Shown: piece after piece, positions 9,801 through 19,669 of the stretch
Position numbering within the stretch: position 1 is the first letter of the stretch
Layout of the letters: every line of letters starts with the position of its first letter
Assembly (NCBI RefSeq): GCF_029892685.1
Contig: NZ_JARXVD010000007.1
Location: 124,001 to 188,000, forward strand
Origin: Mycobacterium sp. OTB74
Lineage (GTDB): Bacteria > Actinomycetota > Actinomycetes > Mycobacteriales > Mycobacteriaceae
Length of the DNA stretch: 64,000 nucleotides
Direction of reading: 5' to 3'
Position numbers and translations under genes: made by a program
The notes under the pieces: model-generated
Told to the model about the DNA's origin: nothing
Databases searched by the model: none
The model's input: only the letters and a program-made list of their open reading frames with translations

Positions 9801-10517
9801 CTGCGGTGAGGCCACCGGCAGATCGGCGTACCAGTCGTAGAACGACGTCATGGCGCCGCCGAGCAGTTGGATGAACCGCGCACCGGCGGCGAACGACACC
9901 ATCGACATCGCCGGAATGGGCGAGAACCCCACGACCCGATCCGGACCGTACCGCTTGACGGTGTGCACATGCGCGGCCGCGATCGTCTCGGTGGCTTCGG
10001 CCCAGGTGATCCGCACCAGACCACCTTTGCCGCGGGCCTGCTGATAGCGCCGCCGCCGCTGCGGATCGTCCTGAATATCGGCCCAGGCCAGCACCGGATC
10101 CTTCAAGCGCGCCTTGGCTTCCCGATACATGTCCACCAGCAGGCCGCGCGCGTACGGATAACGCACCCGGGTCGGCGAATAGGTGTACCAGGAGAACGCC
10201 GCGCCGCGTGGGCACCCTCGCGGCTCGTACTCAGGACGGTCGGGACCTACCGACGGATAGTCCGTCTGCTGAGTCTCCCAGGTGATGATGCCGTCTTTGA
10301 CATACACCTTCCACGAACAGGATCCGGTGCAGTTGACCCCGTGCGCCGAGCGCACCACTTTGTCGTGGCTCCACCGGTCGCGGTAGAACACGTCGCCTTC
10401 ACGACCGCCCTGCCGCGTGATGGTGCGCAGATCGGCAGAAACCTTGGCACCCGGGAAGAATCGGGCGCTGCTGGTGAGCAGTTCCTCTATAGGTCCACCG
10501 ACCTGCGCATTACTCAT
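6828..10517 (-). CDS. narG: Nitrate reductase alpha subunit NarG
   Basis: 1229-aa molybdopterin catalytic subunit reducing nitrate to nitrite at the cytoplasmic face. The FS0 cluster ligands His59, Cys63, Cys67 and Cys102 are present (HGVNCTGSC; RGCPRG), as is Asp232 in YDWYADLP, the position of the molybdenum ligand Asp in E. coli NarG. Length is normal for the family. The start MSNAQVGG (10517) was preferred over a longer in-frame start because narK already ends at 10510 and overlaps it by 8 bases. Confidence 0.97.
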   Translation of the reverse strand: MSNAQVGGPIEELLTSSARFFPGAKVSADLRTITRQGGREGDVFYRDRWSHDKVVRSAHGVNCTGSCSWKVYVKDGIITWETQQTDYPSVGPDRPEYEPRGCPRGAAFSWYTYSPTRVRYPYARGLLVDMYREAKARLKDPVLAWADIQDDPQRRRRYQQARGKGGLVRITWAEATETIAAAHVHTVKRYGPDRVVGFSPIPAMSMVSFAAGARFIQLLGGAMTSFYDWYADLPVASPQVFGDQTDVPESGDWWDAAYLMMWGSNVPVTRTPDAHWMAEVRYRGTKVVTVSPDFADNTKFADEWMPCAAGTDGALAMAMGHVILDECFVQKRVPFFVDYVRQFTDLPFLVKLEERDGVLVPGKNLTAADLGGPVAEQENAAFKPVLLDGASDSVAVPQGSLGFRFGNDGVGKWNLDLESLSPALTVLQDLSETAEITLPRFDTVDGSGATMRRGVPVRRVGEHLVCTVFDLMLAQYGVHRPGMPGDWPTSYDDASRPHTPAWQEEITGVPAAQAIRVAREFARNAEESGGRSMIIMGAGICQWFHADATYRAVLSLLLLTGSMGRNGGGWAHYVGQEKCRPVTGWAHMANALDWSRPPRQVAGTSYWYVHADQWRYDGYRADALSSPVGRNLFNGKHTMDVLASSTAMGWNPFYPQFDRSSLELAEEAKAAGADIPGYVAEQLGSGQLKLAITDPDNPKNWPRVLSVWRANLLGSSSKGNEYFLKHLLGTDSNLQAQPAPEAVRPRDIAWTDDVPEGKLDLLMSIDFRMTSTTMLSDVVLPAATWYEKADLSSTDMHPFVHAFTPAIDPPWETRSDYEAFGAIARTFSAMARKHLGTRTDVVMGAFQHDSPGALAYPAGVQKDWRETGEVPVPGKTMAPLVVVERDYGAVAEKWATLGPLVDTLGLTTKGITTHPDQEVAELAAKFGVMDSGAGQGRPAVTTAERMADVILALSGTTNGRLAVEGFKELERRTGRKLVHLAEGSEEKRVTYADTQSRPVPVITSPEWSGSETGGRRYAPFTVNIELLKPFHTLTGRMHFFVDHDWLEELGEQLPAYRPPLDMARLFGEPELGSSDGVGLTVRYVTPHSKWSIHSEYQDNLFMLSLSRGGPTMWMSPQDAAKIQVQDNDWVEAVNRNGVVVCRAIVSHRMPEGLVYVYHAQERTIDVPLTETTGRRGGIHNSLTRLHIKPTHLAGGYAQNTFAFNYLGPTGNQRDEVTVVRRRSQEVRYQ

Positions 10518-11731
10518 GGGCTGTTGTTGCCTCCGGTTCTCGCGCATGCAATCGCAACGCGGTGTACCCGAAGGCCACCAGCGCGGTAACCGTCAGCAAC
10601 AGCAGGCCGACGGTGTAGTTGTTCTTGGCAGCGTTGTAGGTGGCACCCATCACCAAAGGCGGGAAATAGCCGCCCAATCCGCCTGCGGCGGCGACGATGC
10701 CCGTGACCGATCCCACCGCGTGCGCGGGCGAACGCCGCGCCACCCAGGCGAAAACGCCACCTGTACCGATCCCGAGGAACACCGCGAGCAGGACGAAGGT
10801 GATACCCGACCACAAGTCCGGCGGCGGTTTGAAAACCGCGACCAATGCCATGACCGCGGTACCGGCAAATGACGCCAGCACAACATATTTCGGTGAGATC
10901 CGGTCGGAAAGAGCGCCGCCCACCGGCCGGGCCAACACCGCTGCCAGAGCGAAACCCGCTGTGCGCGCACCGGCATCGACTGCTGAGAAGTGATAGATGG
11001 TCTTGATATATGTCGGCAGGTAGTTGCTGAATGCGACGAAGCCGCCGAACACGACGGCATATAGCGCCGACATCTCCCACGTCACCGACAGTTTGAGAGC
11101 CGCTTTCAATTTGGGTAGCACTGGATCGTTGTTGGGCTGGAACGCCGGTGAATCGCGCATCAACACAATGCACAGAACGGCCGTCACCGCGAGCGCAACC
11201 GCGATCACGATGTGGGTGGGAAACAGGCCGAACGCCTTGACCATTCGCGGCGTGAAGAACGCCGACAACGCGGTACCGACCATTCCCATACCGAACACGC
11301 CGGTGGCAAAACCACGACGAGACGGCTCATACCAATTGTTGGCGAACGGAATACCGACCGCGAAGATGGTGCCAGCGATGCCGAGGAAGAACCCGAACAC
11401 CAACAACCAGGTAAATGACCTGGCGTCCCCGGCCGCCCCCACCGCCAGCACGGGCGGAATGGACAACAGCGAAACCGCGATGAACATCACCCGGCCGCCG
11501 TTATCGGTCGGTCAGTGAACCAATCGGAATCCGGCCCAGCGAACCGACCAGAATGGGCGTCGCGACCAACAGCGATGCCTGTGTACTGGACAGCCGTATA
11601 TCGCCGGCATAAGTGGTGGATAGTGGCCCGATCATGTTCCAGGCCCAGAAATTGATCGCCGAAACCCATGTGGACAGCACCAAGTTCATCGTCTGGCGCC
11701 GACCTGTCAACAGCACGGTTGCCGTGGTCAC
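10510..11731 (-). pseudogene. narK: Nitrate/nitrite antiporter NarK2-type, frameshifted
   Basis: MFS transporter of the NarK family, first gene of the nar operon. The N-terminal part (11731 to about 11504) runs MTTATVLL ... VGSLGRIPIGSLTDR and hits TAA at 11501-11503. The rest (from about 11500 to 10510) continues exactly where the family sequence resumes, GGRVMFIAVSLLSI. Removing one base from GATAACGG restores DRYGGRVMF, so a single extra base splits the gene. NarK signatures GFFLGIAGTIFAVG and GIVAAAGGLGGYFPP are intact. Total length 1222 nt is 3n+1. It may be a real inactivation or an assembly error. Confidence 0.85.
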
Positions 11732-11790
11732 CTGACCAGCGAACCACTTCCTAACGGCCGCTGCGCGGATTTAGTCGAAAACTGCAGGCG

Positions 11791-11831
11791 TGTTCACGTT
11801 TGGTACCGGTCACCGATACCAAACGTGAACA
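11791..11831. terminator. Long perfect hairpin after the ferredoxin reductase gene
   Basis: Fifteen-base arms TGTTCACGTTTGGTA and TACCAAACGTGAACA enclose an 11-base loop containing CGGT/ACCG, nine bases after the stop at 11840. On the minus strand it is followed after some bases by CAGTTTTCG, not a clean U-tract. It probably terminates the leftward flavoprotein gene ahead of narK. An operator role in narK expression is possible. Confidence 0.6.
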
Positions 11832-11839
11832 GACCCTTC

Positions 11840-13012
11840 CTAAAGGACGTCGGCGATCGGAACAGCCCCGGCGACCTTGGCCCGGTTCTTCATCACCTTG
11901 CCGGGCATCCCGCCGCCGACCACACCACTGACCTTGCCGTCGCGCTCGTAGAACGCCAAGAACTTCCGGCCGTCGTCCTCGACGATGTGCACGGTGTCGC
12001 CGGAAGCGGGCTCACCCAGGCACTGGATCTTCACGTCGTACTGGTCGCTCCAGAAGTACGGCACCACCACCGGCGCGGTGGCTTCCTGTCCCAGCATGGC
12101 CGGCACGATCACTCGCGCCTGCTCGGCCACATTGCTCCAATGTTCAACACGCACTTGGTGTCCGGCGGTGTCCCGCCACGACGCGACGTCACCGATGGCC
12201 CAAACGTTGGGCGCGCTGGTGCGACCGGCCTCGTCACAAACCACACCGTTGTCGACCGCGATGCCACTGCCCTCGAGCCAGTCCGTGGACGGCCGCGAGC
12301 CAATCCCGACCACCACGACGTCGGCGTCCAGCTCGGAACCGTCGGCCAACTGCACCTTTTCGACGTGGCCCGAACCGGTCACCCCGGTAACACCGACGCC
12401 GCAGCGCACGTCGACCCCTTCGGCGCGGTGCAGCCGCGCGACCAGTTCACCGATCTGCTCGCCGAGCACCGAAGCCAGCGGGGTGGGCTGCGGCTCGACC
12501 AACGTCACCTCGACACCCAGCTTGCGCAGGCTGGCGGCGACCTCACAACCGATGAAGCCGGCACCGATCACCACAGCACGCTTGGCAGACCCCGCATGCT
12601 CACGCAGCGCCATCGACTCGTCGTAGGTGCGCAGAACCCGGATGCCCGCCAGATCCGGCAGCGACGGGATGGTCCTGGGCACCAGACCCGTGGCGATGAC
12701 CAGCTCGTCGTAGCCGATCACCTCGCCGTTCGACAGCGTCACAGTCTGTGCTTCGGTGTCGAGCTCGGCCGCACCCGACCCCAGCTTGACGGTGATGTTG
12801 TTCTCGTCGTAGAACTCGGCCGGCTTGAGGGCCACGTCGTCGCTCTCGGCCCGCAACACTTCCTTGGACAGCGGCGGGCGGTCGTACGGCAGATGGTCCT
12901 CGTCGCTGATCAGCGTGATCGTCCCGTCGTACTCGGCGCGGCGCAACTGCTCGGCAGTGCGCGCAGCGGCCAGACCGCCGCCGACGATGACGATGCCTCC
13001 CTTAGTAGTCAC
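11840..13012 (-). CDS. FAD/NAD-dependent ferredoxin or rubredoxin reductase-like oxidoreductase (Rv0688 type)
   Basis: 390-aa pyridine-nucleotide disulfide oxidoreductase without redox-active cysteines. FAD-binding GxGxxG is at about residues 9-14 (GGGLAAARTAEQLRR), the NAD site is around VIGAGFIGCEVAASLRKLG, and ATG and GD motifs (VIATGLVPR; VWAIGDVAS) complete the FAD site. The start VTTKGGIVIVGGG (GTG 13012) gives the proper N-terminal strand; the longer in-frame start adds a non-conserved extension. Its redox partner is not encoded nearby. The gene sits between the nar operon and arginine genes. Confidence 0.88.
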   Translation of the reverse strand: MTTKGGIVIVGGGLAAARTAEQLRRAEYDGTITLISDEDHLPYDRPPLSKEVLRAESDDVALKPAEFYDENNITVKLGSGAAELDTEAQTVTLSNGEVIGYDELVIATGLVPRTIPSLPDLAGIRVLRTYDESMALREHAGSAKRAVVIGAGFIGCEVAASLRKLGVEVTLVEPQPTPLASVLGEQIGELVARLHRAEGVDVRCGVGVTGVTGSGHVEKVQLADGSELDADVVVVGIGSRPSTDWLEGSGIAVDNGVVCDEAGRTSAPNVWAIGDVASWRDTAGHQVRVEHWSNVAEQARVIVPAMLGQEATAPVVVPYFWSDQYDVKIQCLGEPASGDTVHIVEDDGRKFLAFYERDGKVSGVVGGGMPGKVMKNRAKVAGAVPIADVL

Positions 13013-13069
13013 GTGGGCTTTCTTACACGATCCGGCCAACGTAAGGTAGAGCACCCTGCACTTTGCTGC

Positions 13070-13537
13070 TCAGCCCTGGCTTGGTGGGGTCGGGCCGCGC
13101 CTGCGGTCGATGATATTCGACAGCACGACAATGCTCTCGCTGCGTTCGATGGCCGCACTGGACCGGATGCGCTCCAGCGCCTCCTCCAGGTGGCGCATGT
13201 CCTGGGCCAGGACATGCAGGATGGCGTCTGACGTTCCTGTCACAGTGGCCGCGCTGACCACCTCCGGAATGCTCTCCCAGGCCTGTCGCAGTTGGTCAGG
13301 GGCAATGGTGCCGTGGCAGTAGACCTGGACGAAAGCCTCGGTCTCCCAGCCCAACACGTTGTGGTCGACGATGGTGGTGAAACCCTTGATGACACCTGTG
13401 TCCACCATTCGATCAACCCGCCTCTTGACCGCCGGGGCCGAGAGGTTCACCCGTTGACCGATGTCGGCGAAAGTGGCGCGAGCGTTCTCAGTGAGCTCAC
13501 CGAGGATGCGTTCATCGGTGTCATCGAGCCGGTCCAC
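13070..13537 (-). CDS. Lrp/AsnC family transcriptional regulator
   Basis: 155 aa with an N-terminal HTH (LDDTDERILGELTENARATFADIGQRVNLSAPAV is split across two helices at residues 3-36) and a C-terminal RAM ligand domain (residues 65-140). The start GTG at 13537 follows GGAGGTGAG. It is divergent from ddaH across 143 bp, so it probably controls ddaH-rocD in response to arginine, ornithine or a related amino acid. In M. tuberculosis the similar regulator Rv2324 sits beside rocD and ddaH (from memory). Confidence 0.9.
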   Translation of the reverse strand: MDRLDDTDERILGELTENARATFADIGQRVNLSAPAVKRRVDRMVDTGVIKGFTTIVDHNVLGWETEAFVQVYCHGTIAPDQLRQAWESIPEVVSAATVTGTSDAILHVLAQDMRHLEEALERIRSSAAIERSESIVVLSNIIDRRRGPTPPSQG

Positions 13538-13645
13538 CGGCGCTCACCTCCGTATCCACTTACCAACCCGACCAACCGCGCAACAGACAGCCGACAGACG
13601 AAGGATCACACAACAGATCACCTATAGACACGCAATATTCGGTGA

Positions 13646-13674
13646 TTGCTTGCGCATGATATTACTCCTACGCT
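13646..13674 (+). promoter_or_regulatory. Candidate SigA-type promoter of ddaH, leaderless
   Basis: TTGCTT (13646-13651), a 17-bp spacer, then TACGCT (13669-13674). The ddaH ATG starts at 13681, exactly where +1 is expected, so the mRNA is predicted to begin at the start codon. AT-rich GCAATATTC and ATGATATTAC around the promoter are plausible Lrp contact sites. Confidence 0.6.
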
Positions 13675-13680
13675 CGGTGT

Positions 13681-14552
13681 ATGACGATCTCTGAAGTCGT
13701 CAGGTCGACGACACCGCAACCCGGGCCCCCACCGGAACGCACCTCCCGACGCCGGCACTACGTCATGACCCCACCCACGCATTTCACCGTCGAATATGCG
13801 ATCAACCCCTGGATGGACCCGACCGTCAGCGTCGACACCGCGCTAGCCACCCGGCAATGGCAGACGCTGGTCGGCACCTATCGCGACCTCGGGCACACCG
13901 TCGAGATGGTCGAACCGGTGGCCGGGCTGCCCGACATGGTCTATGCCGCAAACGGCGGCCTGGTGCTCGACGACGGCATCGACAAGGTGGCCATCATCGC
14001 GCGCTTCGCCTACCCGCAACGGGAAGCCGAATCGGCCGCATACGCGAACTGGATGTACGAGCACGGCTACTGCCCGCTCTACACCGAACACGCCAACGAA
14101 GGACAGGGCGACCTTCTGCTCGTCGGCTCACAGATACTAGCCGGCTACGGGTTCCGGACCGACCGTCGCGCGCACGATGAAGTCGCGAAACTGGCCGGAC
14201 TGCCGGTGCTGAACCTGCAATTGGTCAATTCGCGCTTCTACCACCTGGATACCGCGCTGACAGTCCTCGATGAGGACACCATCGCCTTCTACCCGCCCGC
14301 GTTCGGTTCGCAATCCATCGCACTGTTGCGCAAGACGTTTCCCGGCGCCATCGAGGTATCCGACACGGATGCCTATGCGCTGGGCCTCAATTCGGTGTCC
14401 GACGGCCGCAACGTCATCCATCCGGCGGCGGCGACCGGATTCGCAGCACAACTAGCGCACGCAGGCTTCATCCCGATCGGGGTCGACCTGTCCGAGCTGC
14501 TCAAAGGCGGCGGTTCGGTCAAGTGCTGCACGCTGGAGGTGTACCCGGTGAC

Positions 14553-14559
<7 letters not shown>
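13681..14559 (+). CDS. ddaH: DDAH/arginine dihydrolase-like amidinotransferase-fold hydrolase
   Basis: 292-aa guanidino-modifying enzyme of the pentein fold. Visible signatures are FTVEYAINPWM near residue 36, MVYAANGG (substrate Asp/Asn region), EGQGDLL (FEGQGD type) and, at the C-terminus, GGGSVKCCTLEVYP containing the catalytic cysteine. It acts on arginine or methylarginine. With rocD next in the operon it likely starts arginine catabolism, releasing citrulline or ornithine. There is no Shine-Dalgarno because the transcript appears leaderless. Its last codons overlap rocD. An arginine dihydrolase (direct ornithine formation) is as likely as a true DDAH. Confidence 0.85.
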
Positions 14560-16647
<2,088 letters not shown>

Positions 16648-16727
16648 CTAGCAGCCAAACTGAAACGTGTTCTAGCGTTCCCGTCCAGTGCGAGCGCGGC
16701 AAGCACACCGATGGTGATGGGCCTGGA

Positions 16728-17639
16728 TCAGAAGGGAAGACCGATCGCCCGCGTTGGGCTCGGCAGCATGGCAAGCGGGTTGCCCAGTGACGGAAGCGGC
16801 GGTGGCGGCGGAAGCGGCGGCAACTTCGTCAAATCAAACGACGGCGGTGGCGGCAACTTCGTCAAGTCAAACGACGGCGGTGGCGGCAACTTCGTCAAGT
16901 CAAACGACGGCAAGCCCGGAAGACCGAGGCCGGCGTTCGTCACGGAGGGCAACAGCAGCGAAGCAAGGCCGTTCGGCGTTGAGGTACCGCCACTCTGGCT
17001 GGCGTAGGTCGAGGCCGTGATGATGGCGCCGAGTACATCCAACACACCGCCGCCTACCCCACCAACCGGGCCGGAAATGGCGGAGGCGATGGTCGAGGCC
17101 GTGGATTGCGCACTCGATCCGAAAGGATCCAGCGGTGGCACGGACGAGCTATCGAACCACGGCCAGGAGATGGCCGGCGCTTCTGCCCGCACAGCAGGCG
17201 CTTCTGCTTCGGCTGGCACAGCCGGTGCTTCCGCTTCGGCCGGCAAGTCCGGTGGCGAGCCGAAGATCGGCGCGGTGTGGTTGAAGGTGTCGGAACTACG
17301 GGTCGTTCCACCGGTGGCCGGCAGCATCGATGCAGGAGGAGCCGACGGTTTGGGCGATGGTGCAACGGGCGCAGCGGCCTCTGCGGCGGCCGGCTCTGTC
17401 GGGTGCGCCGCGATGGGTTGCACGTGCTCGACAGGCACCGACGCCACGACAGCCGGCTTCGGGCTTTCCACCGTCGGACCGGCCGGGTCCTGCCCGACCA
17501 CCCATAGCAACGCACCGACTGCGACGACGGCGACCGTCGTCGAAATACCTGCGATGACACGTGACGGACTCAATTCCCGCCGGATCCGTTCGCCGAGCGC
17601 CACCGGCACCAGGATCGGTCCTGTCACGTCAGCGTCCAT
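16728..17639 (-). CDS. Proline-rich, single-pass membrane or surface protein with 11-residue repeats
   Basis: 303 aa, no recognised enzyme domain. A cytoplasmic head of about 28 residues is followed by one membrane segment (VIAGISTTVAVVAVGALLWVV, split over residues 28-49), an Ala/Pro/Glu-rich linker with repeated PAEAEAPAV units, a Gly-rich hydrophobic stretch (about 190-215), and three copies of PSFDLTKLPPP near the C-terminus. Its place between tuf and the mycofactocin SDR corresponds to the membrane protein Rv0686 of M. tuberculosis (inferred from order). Function unknown; a cell-wall spanning or surface role fits the composition. Confidence 0.7.
   Translation of the reverse strand: MDADVTGPILVPVALGERIRRELSPSRVIAGISTTVAVVAVGALLWVVGQDPAGPTVESPKPAVVASVPVEHVQPIAAHPTEPAAAEAAAPVAPSPKPSAPPASMLPATGGTTRSSDTFNHTAPIFGSPPDLPAEAEAPAVPAEAEAPAVRAEAPAISWPWFDSSSVPPLDPFGSSAQSTASTIASAISGPVGGVGGGVLDVLGAIITASTYASQSGGTSTPNGLASLLLPSVTNAGLGLPGLPSFDLTKLPPPPSFDLTKLPPPPSFDLTKLPPLPPPPPLPSLGNPLAMLPSPTRAIGLPF
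16816..16914. repeat. Three 33-bp tandem repeats inside the proline-rich gene
   Basis: Units begin at 16816, 16849 and 16882. The unit starts GGCGGCAACTTCGTCAA and contains TCAAACGACGGC; copy 1 differs from copies 2 and 3 by one base, and copy 3 diverges after GACGGC. Each unit encodes 11 residues (SFDLTKL plus prolines) on the minus strand. Confidence 0.95.
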
Positions 17640-17745
17640 CTGGTAGCTCGCCCTCTAACAATCAATCGTGTCGACCGCTCATGTTAAACGTCCAGCGCTC
17701 TGAGCGGGACCGTTTCTCGGTCGGTGTACGTGCAGCGAGCATACA

Positions 17746-17779
17746 AAGACCCCCGAAATCCGGAGATTGCGGGGGTCTT
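17746..17779. terminator. Intrinsic terminator-like hairpin
   Basis: Ten-base arms AAGACCCCCG and CGGGGGTCTT with an inner AATC/GATT pairing. It lies downstream of the tuf remnant in the leftward direction, and on the minus strand it is followed by TTGTATG. It probably ends transcription from the PP2C/SHOCT pair. Confidence 0.75.
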
Positions 17780-17799
17780 CGCAGTGCCAGGTCGGATCA

Positions 17800-17911
17800 T
17801 CACTTGATGATCTTGGTGCCCCCGGCCGGCGCCCACGCTCCACACGACCGGTGACCACATTGCCACGGCCGGTGAAGACGTCCTCGACGGGCATCGGGAA
17901 CGGCTTGTCCG
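17800..17911 (-). pseudogene. Decayed internal-deletion fragment of tuf (EF-Tu)
   Basis: Read leftward, this encodes [12 protein letters not shown], then [13 protein letters not shown], the EF-Tu domain 2 start, followed directly by GAG..TKIIK and a TGA, the EF-Tu C-terminus, out of frame with the first part. It therefore joins sequence matching about 20155-20240 of the intact tuf to sequence matching the last 30 bp of tuf, with the middle deleted. A 6-bp deletion inside (ITGRG reduced to GRG) confirms decay. Homology starts two bases after the SHOCT gene stop codon. It has no start codon or RBS and is not a gene. Confidence 0.88.
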
Positions 17912-18751
17912 TTACAGCTCAGCGATGATCTGCGCGCGCTTGTCGGTGTATTCCGCCTCGCTGACCGTGCCCATCGCCCGCAGCGTCTCCAATTCCTGCA
18001 ACCGCTGTGCGGTCGACGGGCTGGGCGGTACCGGCAGCACTGGGGTTTGCGGAGCCACCGACTCGGCCACCGCGCCGGGCGCTGCGGTACCAACCGGTGC
18101 GGTACGTCGCAGCACCGCCATGACCTGTTGGCGCACCACCGGATTGGACCGGATGTCCACAGCGCCCTGCACCGGCACGTTGTTCGCCCTCAGAATTTGG
18201 AGGATCTCCATGATCGGGCCGGCCTGCCCGGACAAGTCATACGTCTTGCCATCCTCGTCCGAAGTGAACTGCGCCGGGACCACGCCGGACAGCAAAGCGC
18301 TTCGCTGCCAATCGATCTGGAATTTTCTGGTCTCGGGATCGACCAAGACGGCCAGCTTGCGGCCTGTGATCATGGGCAACCGGGGCACCGAGGCCAGCAC
18401 CCGGTCCTCGGCGTCGAACGGGGACAGGCCCGGTCCCTCTATGTGCAGACCGACCTTCACCAGCGGATGATCGTTGATCGACGTGCCGGTCTCGGCTATC
18501 CCGGTGATCTGAGCCAGCGCCAACACACCTTGGGTTTCCAGCAGGTTTTGCTGAGCAGACTGTTTGGCACTGAAATTCGCCAGCGCGAGCGCGGCCAGCA
18601 CATCGATGGCGGTGACGATGGCCCCGACCCAGAACATCCATTTCAGGATGGGTTCCTGGCCCGTCCAGAAGTACACGCCCAAGAAGATGGGCCCGACCAG
18701 TCCACCGCACAGCAGGACCATGGCCTGCGCCTTCAGATAGCGCAAGAGCAC
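17912..18751 (-). CDS. SHOCT-domain membrane protein
   Basis: 279 aa. Two N-terminal membrane helices (about residues 9-30 and 38-60) are followed by a soluble domain with an [12 protein letters not shown] strand pattern and a [15 protein letters not shown] segment, a Pro/Ala-rich linker (about 220-248), and a C-terminal SHOCT motif ([19 protein letters not shown], then KRAQIIAEL). SHOCT is a short oligomerisation or binding module of unknown general role. It lies 57 bp downstream of the PP2C gene and ends against the tuf remnant. Start GTG 18751 with AGGAG about 13 bases upstream. Confidence 0.78.
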   Translation of the reverse strand: MLLRYLKAQAMVLLCGGLVGPIFLGVYFWTGQEPILKWMFWVGAIVTAIDVLAALALANFSAKQSAQQNLLETQGVLALAQITGIAETGTSINDHPLVKVGLHIEGPGLSPFDAEDRVLASVPRLPMITGRKLAVLVDPETRKFQIDWQRSALLSGVVPAQFTSDEDGKTYDLSGQAGPIMEILQILRANNVPVQGAVDIRSNPVVRQQVMAVLRRTAPVGTAAPGAVAESVAPQTPVLPVPPSPSTAQRLQELETLRAMGTVSEAEYTDKRAQIIAEL

Positions 18752-18808
18752 GTCATACGCTCCTCAACGTCAGCCTGGGACAAATGCTGTCAGAGAGCTT
18801 AACGCTTA

Positions 18809-19528
18809 TCAGTCGTCGATGACGTCCAGCAGGATGAACGTGAAATTATCTGCTGCACCGTTGGCCCGGGCCGTCCCGATGATGATTGCTGCGCCGTCTG
18901 CTCGATCGTTGCACGATGTCGCGGCCTGCAGGTCGTGATGCTCCATCTGCCCGTGCACGCCGTCCGAACACATCAGATAACTGCCAGGCGCCAGCGGCGT
19001 GGCCGTCAGATGCGGATTGACCGGGATGCCCTGGCCCAGCGACTGGGTGATGATGTTGGTCGGTCGGCCGGCCTCGTCGAGCACCGCGTCGTCCACCGAA
19101 ACCTGGTGCAGCTCACCGCCGTTGATCGAATACACCCGGCTGTCACCGACATTGAAGACGATAACCTCGCCCTCGGTCAGGCAGACCCCGGCGATGGTGG
19201 TGCCCATACCGGCCAACTCGGTGTCCCGGCCCATGTCATGAAGCCAGTCACTGACGTAGGCCAGCGACGAACCGATGTCGTCGCATCCGGTCCAGCCCGG
19301 CGACATTGTGGCGATCATGCTCAGCGCGGTCCGACTGGCCACGTCACCACCGACATGGCCGCCCATCCCGTCACAAACCGCGCAGACGAACGGTGCCCCG
19401 GGTTGCATCCGCATCTCCACCAGAACGCCGTTGTGGGTCTGGCTGACCCAACCGCCGACCATCACCGCGTCTTCGTTGCGCTTGCGGCGCAGCCCCGTAT
19501 CGGTGAAGGCCCGCACACTTACCCGCAT
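18809..19528 (-). CDS. PP2C-family serine/threonine protein phosphatase
   Basis: 239-aa stand-alone PP2C catalytic domain, cytosolic, without membrane helix (unlike PstP). Metal-binding motifs are present: TGLRRKRNEDA at about 11-21, CDGMGGHVGG near 53-62, NVGDSRVY, MCSDGVHG and the terminal ADNFTF Asp. It should be Mg/Mn-dependent and dephosphorylate Ser/Thr proteins. No kinase gene is adjacent. It is transcribed with the SHOCT protein, its probable functional partner. The tuf terminator separates it from tuf, so its promoter must lie at about 19530-19590. Confidence 0.9.
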   Translation of the reverse strand: MRVSVRAFTDTGLRRKRNEDAVMVGGWVSQTHNGVLVEMRMQPGAPFVCAVCDGMGGHVGGDVASRTALSMIATMSPGWTGCDDIGSSLAYVSDWLHDMGRDTELAGMGTTIAGVCLTEGEVIVFNVGDSRVYSINGGELHQVSVDDAVLDEAGRPTNIITQSLGQGIPVNPHLTATPLAPGSYLMCSDGVHGQMEHHDLQAATSCNDRADGAAIIIGTARANGAADNFTFILLDVIDD

Positions 19529-19590
19529 TACCGGGCACCCCTCATTGTGTTGTTCCCCTCCATTGCGAACGATCCTGCCATCTTGCCCGC

Positions 19591-19638
19591 GTAAACAAAG
19601 TGCCGCCCACCCTTTCGGGTGAGCGGCACTTTGTTTAC
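19591..19638. terminator. Strong bidirectional hairpin after tuf
   Basis: A perfect 16-bp stem (GTAAACAAAGTGCCGC with GCGGCACTTTGTTTAC) with an extra ACCC/GGGT inner pairing, 31 bases after the tuf stop. AT-rich ends on both strands make it a good terminator for the str operon. Confidence 0.85.
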
Positions 19639-19669
19639 GTATTCAGATCACCTAAGTGCGCGAGGCTAC

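Noticed and set aside
10510..11731. Two separate genes in place of narK
   Set aside because: The two open frames join exactly at the same position of one transporter when a single base is removed.
16816..16914. CRISPR array
   Set aside because: Repeats are contiguous without unique spacers and are in frame with a proline-rich protein.
17800..17911. A second functional tuf gene
   Set aside because: Only fragments with a central deletion and a frame change remain; no start or GTPase domain.
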